Below, in pieces: positions 42,190 through 51,905 of a stretch of 64,000 bases of DNA. The notes under the pieces were generated by a model. That model did no database searches, had not been told where the DNA came from, and saw nothing but the letters and a program-made list of their open reading frames with translations. A program made the position numbers and the translations under genes. This DNA is from Carettochelys insculpta (Eukaryota; Chordata; Testudines; Carettochelyidae): the NCBI RefSeq assembly GCF_033958435.1, contig NC_134146.1, positions 53,835,501 to 53,899,500 on the forward strand, read 5' to 3'. Each line of letters starts with the position of its first letter. The first letter of the stretch is position 1.

Positions 42190-43650
42190 ATATGAGATTG
42201 CCCAACCATATATAGTTGGGATTGTTTTCCAATATGCATTAATTTCTGTTTATTAACTCAGAATTTCATCTGCCATAAGGTTGCCCACTCGTCTACTTTT
42301 GTGAGACCGTTTTGAATCCTTTTGCAAAACTGCTGTGGATTTAAATATCTTGAGCAATTTTGCGATGTGCAAATTTTGCCACCTCCCTGATTACACCTTT
42401 CTCCAGATCAGGCATCAGCAACCTTTCTGAAGCAGAGTGCCAAAATTTGTCCTTTTGACATTTATGTACGGTCCAAATGCTGGTGATACTTTTTGAAGTC
42501 AATAATAGTCTTACTTATAACAGCTTCAATTAATAAATAGAACCAATCAGTGATACACGTCAATTTAATCTGTAATTCTTATGAATATGCTGTAAAAATA
42601 CATTGTTATAAATAGGGCTTCTGAACAATTTGATCTAATATGCAGAGGGGACTCCAGTTGAGAGGGGGGAAGGTCTGGTCTGGCCCTGTCCTGGAGGGGA
42701 GGATCCAGCCCTGCCCTGTGGAGGGAGCTCCAGGGCAGAGCCCAAGCCCCACGTCAGGACTTCCCAGGAAGGAGCAGGGACTACAGCTCTGTGCCCCATC
42801 CCCACACTCATAGTCCCTGGTCCTAGGCCCACATTCTGGTGTGGAATCCAGGGGGTAGAGGAAGCTCTGCAGCAGGAGCTCTGTCACTGCACCATGGTGG
42901 GGGCCTCTGGCACCAGCCCCACACTAGAGGCTCCACAGTGCGTCCTAGTCCTGTGCCATGGCATGGGCCTCTGCAGCTGAGGATCTGGCCCAACCCTGCT
43001 CTGCCGACTAGAGTATAGGGGGGACTCCAGCCCTGCCCGTACACCACATCAGGAGCCTTCACGTTACGGCACTGGCTCCAGACTGTGCTCTTGCCCTCTC
43101 CTGTGCTGCATGGGAGTGGAGGGGTGGGGCCAGAGCCCCTGCCAAGTGCCACTTTAAGTCAGCTCAGGTGCTGAGAGTGACATTCATGTAATGGGTTGCC
43201 GACCTTTGCTCCAGATCATTTATGAATATGTTGAATAGGACTGGTCCCAGTACAGACAAGTGGTAGACACCAATAGTTACTTCTGTCCATTCTAAAAACT
43301 GTTCCTTGATTCCTATTTTTTGTTTTCTTTTAACCAATTACCAGTGACCTATGACTGCTTTCTTAAGAGCCTTTGTTGAGGGACCTTATGAAAGGCGTTC
43401 TGGAAATCTAAGTAACTTATATCCACTGGCTCTCCCTTGTCCACATGCTTTTTGACCAGTTCAAAGAATGTTTGTAGACTGAGGAATGATCTGCCTCTAC
43501 AAAAACCTTTTTGACTCTTCCCCTACAAAATATGCTCCTCTTTGTGTCTGACAGTTTTGTACAATAGTTGCAATCAGTTTGCCTGGTACTGAAGTTAAGA
43601 CTTACAGGCCTTCTAATTGCCAGGATCATCTCTGGAGCCCTTTATAGGAA
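42190..43650 (-). mobile_element. Old CR1 LINE fragment split by a hAT element
   Basis: On the minus strand the right part (43217-43650) is a CR1 RT region. The + strand phrases ATGTTGAATAGGACTGGTCC, GTGGTAGACACC, AAAGGCGTTCTGGAAATC and GTACTGAAGTTAAGACTTAC correspond to phrases in the CR1 at 13508-16013. The left part (42190-42400) is the region downstream of the active site. A hAT element interrupts it at 42409-43208. Heavily mutated. Confidence 0.7.
42409..43208. mobile_element. hAT element with perfect 8-bp target duplication
   Basis: An 800-bp element with terminus CAGGCATCAGCAACCTTT and, at the right, GGGTTGCCGACCTTTG (reverse complement CAAAGGTCGGCAACCC). The flanking CTCCAGAT occurs exactly at 42401-42408 and 43209-43216. 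It inserted into the CR1 relic, so it is younger than that copy. The interior is GC-rich with no transposase. Confidence 0.9.
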
Positions 43651-43690
43651 TTCATATCAAAGCAGGTTTAAAGGCTAAGTTACACAGCAT

Positions 43691-45780
43691 GACGGAGGTA
43701 GCCATGTCAGTCTATATCTTCAAGAACAACAAGAAGTCCTGCGGCACCTTATAGACTAACAGATATTTTGGAGCATAAGCTGTCGTGGGCAGAGTTGCTT
43801 CACCAGATGTATGAGTTGGGAGGTGGGTTCGGAGGAGTATATAAAGAGCATTGTCAACCTATCCAACTACACACTCAGCCCAGCAGAAGAATCTGCCCTT
43901 TCTCGGGGACTCTTTCGGCGCCCCACCCCCCCCACCTCCACAAACTTGGTACAGTTCTGTGGTGATCTGGAAGCATCCTTTCTCCATCTCCGACTCAGGG
44001 AATACTTCCAACACAACACTGAACAGTGCACTGACCCAAAGGTACCCTCCCACCTGCAGTACAAGAAGAAGAATTCTTCATGGACTGCCCCGATGGTCGA
44101 AATGGCAAACTGGACCTATACCTAGAATACATCCACCGATGTGCACAGGCAGAAATTGTGGAAAAGCAGCATTGCTTACCCCATAACCTCAGCCATGCAG
44201 AATGCAACGGCATCAACGGCCTCAGAAACAACTCTGATATTGTCATCCGAGAGTCTGGCAAAGGAGGTGCTGTTGTCATCATGAATAGGACAGTCTACCG
44301 AAAGGAGGCTGCCAGGCAACGCTCCAATACCACATTCTACAAGCCCCTATCCCAGGATCCCACTGAGGAATATACAAAGACATTACAGCATCTGCTCCAG
44401 ACCCTCCCTATAAAAACCACAGGAACAGATCTACACAGATACACCCCTTGAACCCAAACCAGGTTTATTCTACCTTCTACCCAAGATCCATAAACGTGGG
44501 AATCCTGGACAGCCCATCATCTCAGGCATTGGCACCCTCACCACAGGATTGTCTGGATATGTGGACTGTCTACTTAAACCCTATGCTACCAGCACTCCCA
44601 GCTTTCTTCGAGATACCACCGACTTCCTCAGGAAACTACAGTTCATTGGTCACCTTCCTGAAAACACCATCCTGGCCACCCTGGATGTAGAGGCCCTTTA
44701 CACCAATATCCCTCATGAAGATGGACTCCAGCTTGTTAGGAATATTATCCCTGATGAGACCAAGGCACAAATGGTGGCAGAGCTTTGTGACTTTGTCCTC
44801 ACCTGCAGCTATTTCAGATTTGAGGACAATCTATATTTTCAAATCAGTGGCACTACTATGGGCACCCACATGGCCCCACAGTATGCCAAGATCTTTATGG
44901 CTGACCTGGAACAACACTTCCTCAGTTCTCGTCCCCTAGCGCTCCTCCTGTACCTGCACTACATTGATGACATCTTCTTCATCTGGACCCATGGAAAGAA
45001 GGCTCTTGAAGAGTTCAACCGTGATTTCAACAGTTTCCACCGCACCATCAACCTTAGTCTGGACCAGTCCACACAAGAGATCCACTTTCTGGACACTACT
45101 GTGCAGGTTAGCAATGATCACATAAATACCACCCTATATCAAAAACCCACAGACCACTATGCTTATCTACACACTTCCAGCTTCCATCCAGGGCACACTA
45201 CACAATCTATTGTATACAACCAGGCACTAAGATACAACCATATTTGCTCCGATCCGTCCGACAGAGACAAACATCTACAAGACCTTTACCAAGCTTTCCT
45301 CAAACTACAATACCCACCTAAGGAAGTGAAGAAACAGATTGACAGAGCCAGATGGGTACCCAGAAGCCACCTGCTACAAGACAGGCCTTGCAAGGAAAAT
45401 ATGAGAACACCATTGGCCATCGCCTACAGCCCCCAGCTAAAGCCTCTCCAACGTATCTTCAGGGATCTGCAACCCATCCTGGACCTTAGGACGCAGGACT
45501 GTCCTTGCCTACAGACCGCCTGCTAACCTTAAACAAATTCTCACCAGCAACTATAGACCACAACACAGTAACTCTAAACCTGGAACCAATCCCTGCAACA
45601 AACCTCGCTGCCAACTCTGCTCACATATCTACACCAGTAACATCATCACAGAACCTGGATGGGCCTGTTACATTTGCACATAAGTGCATGGTACCAAAGA
45701 GGTGTTACAACTAGCCCAAATACCACTAAGAAATTCTCCAGCAACTACATGTATTTCATGCACATCTGACATGGAATGGA
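43691..45780 (+). mobile_element. Penelope-like retroelement
   Basis: Begins with a terminal repeat (GAGGTAGCCATGTCAGTC, GGCACCTTATAGACTAACAG, GGAGCATAAGCTGTCGTGGG, CACCAGATGTATGAG), followed by a broken Penelope-type RT gene. The 3' end near 45780 is not sharply defined. The same terminal repeat is scattered at 671, 2982, 11737 and 32055. Confidence 0.85.
43811..45720 (+). pseudogene. Penelope-like reverse transcriptase, endonuclease missing
   Basis: Three frames join to one protein. The N-terminal region is 43811-44085 (SIVNLSNYTLSPAEESALSR, RLREYFQHN, LQYKKKNSSW); a one-base shift near 44085 leads to 44080-44430 (DGRNGKLDLYLEYI, EKQHCLPHNLSHAE, DIVIRESGKGGAVVIMNR); a second shift near 44425 leads to 44430-45526. 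RT motif A is LDVEALYTNIPHEDG, motif B GTTMGTHMAPQYAKIF, motif C YIDDIFFIW at 44960, all intact, then HFLDTTVQVSNDHINTTLYQKPT. A cysteine motif CNKPRCQLC lies in a shifted frame at 45594-45622. In relatives a GIY-YIG endonuclease follows; here the sequence stops being recognisable after this motif. RT core present, chain broken, nuclease lost. Confidence 0.87.
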
Positions 45781-46370
45781 AAGGTTATTAACTTTTTTCT
45801 TTTATGCTATCATGTCAGAGGAGCCTCCAGTCAGCACCTTATAGTTCTAATGTAAAAAAAATAAGCAAAATAAAAAACTTCCGATATAAATCACCATCTT
45901 CCAGGCAACCTTTAATACAGGACTATAAAATAAAAATGCAAAATCAACATTTTTCTTTCACTTTGGACTATATGTAATATTTATGGAGTGCCTCAAGCAG
46001 GTGATTTTCCCACAAAAGCAGGAGAACTCTCTGAGCTTTGCTCTTCAGTGCTGTGTATTAAAAATTGTGCTGGCCAAAGAGTTGATTTTTACTAACTTTC
46101 TGCCATTACTTTGGTTGTTTTATGGTGTAATTTTGGGACTTAACTGTTTGTTCTGTGAACCTCTCCAGCTGATATCTCCCATACCATTTGTTGGTCTTCT
46201 TCCATTATGATCATTCTTACTCTTAATAAATAGCACTGTAACTTTTCTAAACGAATATTTCTGTATCTCGGTGCTACACATTTCTTAATTTCCAGAGCAA
46301 CTTGTAAGTCTATAAGGCTATATGATGCTGGATTATTAAGTTATTCCTTCTTGTCCTATGATGGTGCCAG
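45781..46370. other. Intergenic, unassigned
   Basis: AT-rich. I see no repeat family or gene. Confidence 0.5.
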
Positions 46371-46570
46371 GTTCTTCTCTGAATGATGTCCCTGTGGGTG
46401 CTCCACTGTAGGTTCCTGGGCTCATGCCGGCGCTGCAGAACGGAGACTCTTCATCGCTGCCTTTGGCCAGTCTGTGCATGCGCTGCTGCTGCATCTCTGT
46501 TTGCGCTCCTTTGATCACGTGCATGGACTAGCTTGAGCCAGTTCCTCACAACTGCCCCAGGCTGCAGACA
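46371..46570 (+). repeat. Left terminal repeat of DIRS copy 2
   Basis: Blocks GTCCCTGTGGGTGCTCCACTG, GTGCATGCGCTGCTGCTG and TTGCGCTCCTTTGATCACGT have reverse complements in 55440-55610 (GTGATCAAAAGAGCGCAAAC, and TGGAACACCCATGGGGGGACA). Confidence 0.85.
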
Positions 46571-46677
46571 GAGCTGACTGCCTCTCTTCAACATGACGTC
46601 GTGAGATGGAATATTCTTTCCAAATTCTGTATATAGTTCTCTTTGTATTTTAGCCTTTGTACATTTGTTGTTCCTTT

Positions 46678-46699
46678 AAAAAAAAAAAAAAAAAAAAAG
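46678..46699 (+). repeat. Poly-A run
   Basis: About 22 A residues after the left terminal repeat of DIRS copy 2. Confidence 0.9.
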
Positions 46700-46799
46700 T
46701 TAGTGTTGTTGGACTTAACTCTGTAGAGTTAATTTTTCATTGGACCTTATGTATATCAGTTTACTGTTAACGGTTGCATAATCTCAGCTAAAGAAATGA

Positions 46800-48973
46800 T
46801 TATATGGAGCCCTTGCACCATGCTGGGTTCACAAAGATTTAAGCAACGCAAACTATGCCCCGAAGAAATGCCTGCCTTGGATGACCACTCTGAGGCTATG
46901 TCTACACGTGCACCCAACTTCGAAATAGCTTATTTCGATGTTGCGACATCGAAATAGGCTATTTCGATGAATAACATCTACACGTCCTCCAGGGCTGGCA
47001 ACGTCGATGTTCAACTTCGACGTTGCTCAGCCCAACATCGAAATAGGCACAGCGAGGGAACGTCTACACGGCAAAGTAGCACACATCGAAATAAGGGAGC
47101 CAGGCACAGCTGCAGACAGGGTCACGGGGCGGACTCAACAGCAAGTCGCTCCCTTAAAGGGCCCCTCCCAGACACACTTTCATTAAACAGTGCAAGATAC
47201 ACAGAGCCAACAACTAGTTGCAGACCCTGTATATGCAGCACGGACCCCCAGCTGCAGCAGCAGCAGCCAGAAGCCCTGGGCTAAGGGCTGCTGCCCACGG
47301 TGACCACAGAGCCCCGCAAGGGCTGGAGAGAGAGTATCTCTCAACCCCCCAGCTGATGGCCGCCATGGAGGACCCCGCTATTTCGATGTTGCGGGACGCG
47401 GATCGTCTACACGTCCCTACTTCGATGTTGAACGTCGAAGTAGGGCGCTATTCCCATCCCCTCATGGGGTTAGCGACTTCGACGTCTCGCCGCCTAACGT
47501 CGATTTCAACTTCGAAATAGCGCCCAACACGTGTAGACGTGACGGGCGCTATTTCGAAGTTAGTGCCGCTACTTCGAAGTAGCGTGCACGTGTAGACGCA
47601 GCCTGAGTGTATAAGGTGCCTGGGAGAGGGTCATATCCTTCAAAAATGCCCACATTGCATGAAGTTAGATGCCATCTGCTAGGATGTCCTACAAATCATT
47701 TTACTCCTATGGCAGAGATCTTTCCTGGGATTGGCGCAGATGCTCCTATACATCACTGCATTCCCGCCTCTCCAGCAGCTGTCACCACCACTGTCACTAC
47801 TCTCCCAATTGATTTCTCACCCTCCCCAGCCAGGAATCGCTTGACAGGTCTTGATAGTGGGGTCGCTGTATGCTGGGGCATGCCTCTCCTTGACTATCAC
47901 ACATTTAGGACCCATCTCCGCCACCACAGTCTCCATCACCCCTGCGTCTGCAAGTGGAGATGACGATAGCATCAGATGTGGAGGAACAGCAACCTGCCAC
48001 GTTCTCTCTTGGCCAGTCATCATCGTCTCTGGATGAAGCTGTCATTCCAGGGGACATTTATACCCCTGAATGATATAAAACAATTTAACAACTTATTTAA
48101 AAGGGTGTCTGTTAGGCAGGATGTTCCCCTCACCAAGGTTCAGGTAAAACAGTGCCAACTGCATAGGAACTTACAGCCAGTACTGTCTTCCAGCGTAGCC
48201 ATACCTATGGAATAGGACGTCCTAGAGGCAGCCGATGAAATACGGCAAACTCCTGCTTCTGTACCTCCTATCAATAAAAAATTAAATAGGAAATACTTCA
48301 TTTCCCCCCAGGAGATGGCGTTCTTATTCACTCACCTACAACCCAACTCCTTAATAGTTGACGCTGCACTACATAGATCACGCACATCACAGTTTAGGGG
48401 ACCGGCAACAGACAAGGAAGCCAAGAGGCTTAAAATCCTCAGTAGAAAATTATATTCTTCAGCTACTTTACTGCTTCACATAGAAAACTATGTGGCTCTT
48501 CTTTAAAACCATGACTTTGATAACTATTCCAAATTAATGCCACTGTTAGAGTACCTGCTGCAATCTAAAGACCTATCCTTAAGTCAGTGGTTAAAGAGGG
48601 TTATACCACTGCCAGAACAGCTGTTCAGCTTGCCCTAAATGTAGCCAACACAGGGGCAAGAGCCACATCCATGGCAATTGTCATGCGATGCATTTCATAT
48701 CTACAAGCCGCTGCCATACCTAAAGAACTTCAGGCAAAGTTTGATGACCTGCCTTTTGACAAAAAGAAGCTGTTTGCTGAAAACATGGATGCTGTCCTCC
48801 ACTCTAGTCAGGACTCTCATACGACATTGTGCACGCTAGGGATGTATACCCTTCCTTACAGGAGGCAATTCTATCACCCCTACCAGAAGTGCCGCAAAAC
48901 TGGCTTCTATAAATCCCAACCATATCAACCAACTGGGCCTTACAATCAAACTCGTTGTCAGCAGAGACTGTGA
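46800..48973 (+). pseudogene. DIRS copy 2 gag-like remnant
   Basis: The zinc-like motif is split by the MITE: DDHSE before 46893 and, after the 3-bp duplication, CIRCLGEGHILQKCPHC. This matches HCIRCLGESHVTQKCSFC in the other copy. Later blocks are LNDIKQFNNLFKRVS (48060), EIRQTPASVPP and KYFISPQEMAFLFTHLQPNS (48240-48350), KLYSSATLLLHIENYVALL (48450) and MRCISYLQAAAIPKELQ … TLGMYTLPYRR (48690-48870). Several stops and shifts. Confidence 0.7.
46894..47603. mobile_element. PIF/Harbinger MITE with perfect TGA target duplication
   Basis: A 710-bp element. The ends are GGCTATGTCTACACGTGC and, reverse-complemented on the right, GGCTGCGTCTACACGTGC. TGA is duplicated at 46891-46893 and 47604-47606; three bases is the Harbinger signature. 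Interior blocks (CTACACGTCCTCCAGGGCTGG, CTTAAAGGGCCCCTCCCAG, GACAGGGTCAC) match the 5' part of the transposase-bearing copy at 62551, so this is a deletion derivative of that subfamily. It is rich in TTCGAAATA / TATTTCGA palindromes. It splits the gag zinc motif of DIRS copy 2. Confidence 0.93.
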
Positions 48974-49035
48974 AGGTGCAGAACCAAGGTGGATGTAATC
49001 AATCTTCCTAGTCCTCCAGACAGCAAGTTTGACTC

Positions 49036-50335
49036 ATGGGTCGAGAGCAGCAAAGTCACCATCACATCACTTCACAGACTCCGAGCATGTTCCATCACCA
49101 GTTGAGGCCCTTTTTACATCAGTGGGCCTCCATCACCACTGACAGGTGGGTACTGGAGATCATGCGATCAGGCTATGCCATTCCATTCGTCTCCATCCCA
49201 CCACCCACCCTGTCCCCTTTCAGGTATCGCTCTCACGAGGGTTTGCTGCATGAGGAGATGGACCATCTCCTTTCTATAGGAGCAGTGGAACAAGTTCCCC
49301 ATGTTTTCAGGGGCAAAGGGTTTTATTCCTACTACTTTCTTACGCAGAAGAAAAGCGGTGGCTGGAGGCCAATACTGGACTTTCATCTACTGGACTTGTG
49401 TGTGCAAGCAACACTTCAAGGTGGTGACATTGGCCTCAGTAATCCCAATCCTAGACCTCAATGACTGGCTTGCTGTTTTTCAGCCTGCAAGAAACTCACT
49501 TCCATATCACTATTCATCCTGCTCACAGACGGTTCTTACGATTCAAAGTGGGGATGGATATTTTCAGTACAGGGTCCTTCCATTCAGTCTCTCAACAGCC
49601 CCTGGGGGTTCTCCAAAACCCTAGTAGTAGTGGCAGCCTACTTGCATCATCAAGGGGTCATGATAACTCCCTGTCTCAATGACTGTCTCATAACAGGTCC
49701 CTCTCCTACAGAGACTGCACACATGGTGGGAACTACACAGTCGGTCTTTCACTCTTTAAGCCTTCTTATCAACACTAACTCTAACCCTAACTGAAAAAAA
49801 GTTGACCCTTCAGCTTACACAGAATCTAGACTTCACTAGGGCTTGACTCAATGCGACTATGGTGAGATCATACTTGCCCTGCCACAGGTTCCAGGCAATT
49901 CAGGACATTGTGGAGATCCTCGGGGGAGCCCCACAGTATGAGTGGTGGAATGCCGCAGGCTCATGGGCCCCATGGTGGCAACAACTTTGTCATACAGCAC
50001 GCCAGACTCCATTTTCACATGCTGCAACATTGGCTGCCTACTGTATACCACAGCACTCACCACAGCCTTCACCACTCAGTGGTACCTCCACCTCTGGTGG
50101 TGGAGCAGGGAGAATATTCTTTCTGGGGTCCTGTTTCACCCCAAACAACCATGCTGGCTTATTACCATGGATGCCTCCCTATTAGGGTGGGGGGCTCACA
50201 TGGATACTCTTGCCATTCAAGAGCGATGTCCCCACAAGAACACCTACTACATATCAACCTTCTGGAACTCAGAGCCATTCTCAGGGCCTGCCAACACTTC
50301 CGACAATATGTTCAGGGTGTGACAGTGAAAATATT
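49036..50335 (+). pseudogene. DIRS copy 2 RT and RNase H start
   Basis: RT blocks: MFHHQLRPFLHQWASITTD, GAVEQVPHVFRGKGFYS, QKKSGGWRPILDF. The motif A region is damaged (SLQETHFHITIHPAH, where the other copy has LDLQDAYFHITIHPAH). The YxDD position near 49670 reads CLNDCL. RNase H starts with WLITMDASLLGWGAHMDT and HINLLELRAILRACQHF, then is cut at about 50335 by a LINE. At least four frameshifts. Confidence 0.75.
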
Positions 50336-51210
50336 AATAGGCAGTAGGTAGTCCGTTTGTATCCGATGACATCTTGAGCTTGCACAGGCTCATCAGTTGT
50401 GGACTTGCATGTGGCTGAGGAGTCCAAGCTTTGAACGGCATGGGCGTTCACACTGGGGGCAAGGCAATTGTCCTGGCTCTGTTGGTGCAGCTGCTGCTGT
50501 TGCTTTCTTCCTCTCATGAACATCAATGAAGCATACGCCTCGCTGCTGTTCAAAGTTGTCATAAGCGTGTCGTACGAGAGCACGCCAGCCTGTTCGCTCT
50601 TTTGCATGCTGCTGTAGCTGATCTGGTTTTAAACCAGCATGAGCAATGTTGGCCTTCCCACAGTCTTTATACCTCTTGCAAGGCCTGCCTTGATTCCTTT
50701 TGCCCTGGGAGAGTTCACCCTAGAGGAGTTGCTTAGGGATTCTTGACTCCTCAATTCGTATGACGTGCCCTGTCCAGCGAAGCTGGGCTTTCAGAATCAT
50801 GGCTTCAATGTTAATGGTTCCTGCTCTGTCCAGGACTTCGAGGTTCGTTACTCTGTCCTGCCATCGAATGTGCAATATTGACCTCAGGCTGTGTGTGTGG
50901 AAGCGCTCCAGCAGTTTTATATGTTTTCTGTACAAAGTCCAGGTTTTGCAGCCATCCAGGAGACTGGTCAGGACTACAGCCTTGTACACTTTCAGTTTAG
51001 CGGACTGTCAGATATTATGCTGATTCAACACTCATGCTCTCAGACGTCCTTATGCCCGGCTGGCCTGGCAGATTCTGGCATTGATTTCTTTGTCTGGGGA
51101 GCCATCATTGGCTATCACACGGCCGAGGTACTTGAACTCCTCTGCTGTTTTCAACTCTGTTCCTTCAGTAAAGATTGAAGAGGGGAGAGCAGCAGATCCT
51201 GGAGCAGGTT
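50336..51210 (-). mobile_element. LINE 3' fragment with C-terminal C2H2 finger (clade uncertain)
   Basis: A minus-strand piece of a non-LTR retrotransposon inserted in the DIRS RNase H. From right to left: ELKTAEEFKYLGRVIANDG, KEINARICQASRA; then YKAVVLTSLLDGCKTWTLY, ERFHTHSLRSILHIRWQDRV, LRWTGHVIRIEESRIPKQLL; then GRPCKRYKDCGKANIAHAG, GWRALVRHAYDNFEQQ; and at the C-terminus a finger CPQCERPCRSKLGLLSHMQVH. RT palm and endonuclease are absent (5' truncation). It differs from CR1. The left edge has a CTACCTACTGCC-like 3' terminus. Confidence 0.8.
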
Positions 51211-51905
51211 GAACCAGGCAATGTAGTGACAATGTACTACATAAATCGCCAGGGTGGGGCCCAATCACGCTTCCTCTGTGTGGAGTCAGTCCGACTCTGG
51301 AATTGGTGCATTCACAACAACATCACCCTTGTGGCTTTATACTTACCTGGACTCAACAATGTTGCTTTAGACTCTGAGGAGATGCTTTACACCGGACCAT
51401 GAGTGGGAACTCTACAGTAGAGTGGTCCATTCCCTGTTCCAGCTTTGGAGCACTCACCTCATCGACCACTTTGCCACCTGTCACAGCAAGAAATGTGGCC
51501 ATTATTGCTCCAGAGTGAGAGTGGGGGTGTGATCGTTAGGTGAAGCATTCTTAAGGTCATCAAGAGGCCCTCTCCTGTACACCTTTCTCCCTTGTTTCTC
51601 ATTCCCAGGGTACTTCAAAAAGTTAGAGCAGACAGGACTACCTTGATATTAGTGTCCCCAGTGTGGGCACAACAGCAGTGGTTCCCCCTCCTGCAGCAGA
51701 TGTCGCCATGCCCTCCGTACCCTCAGCCCCTCTTACCAGACCTCCTGACACAGAAACAGGGAACTCTACAGCATCCTCAGATACACAGGCAACATCATAT
51801 GGCTTGGTTCCTAGTTGGTTCAATAAGTCTAAGCGCTTCTGTTCTGCACAGCTCAGGAACATCTTAGAACACAGCTGGAAGTATATTACTACTAGAACTA
51901 CTTAT
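51211..51905 (+). pseudogene. DIRS copy 2 RNase H end, post-RNase H domain and recombinase start
   Basis: Resumes directly with VTMYYINRQGGAQSRFLC, ESVRLWNWCIHNNITL, then after a shift HLIDHFATCHSKKCGHYCSR, and LQKVRADRTTLILVSPVWAQ. The frame near 51800-51900 starts the recombinase (QLRNILEHSWKYITTRTTYH) and is cut by CR1 at about 51906. Confidence 0.75.

Noticed and set aside
43859..44282. Minus-strand frames over the start of the Penelope-like element
   Set aside because: They oppose a frame with clear Penelope RT homology and have no features of their own.
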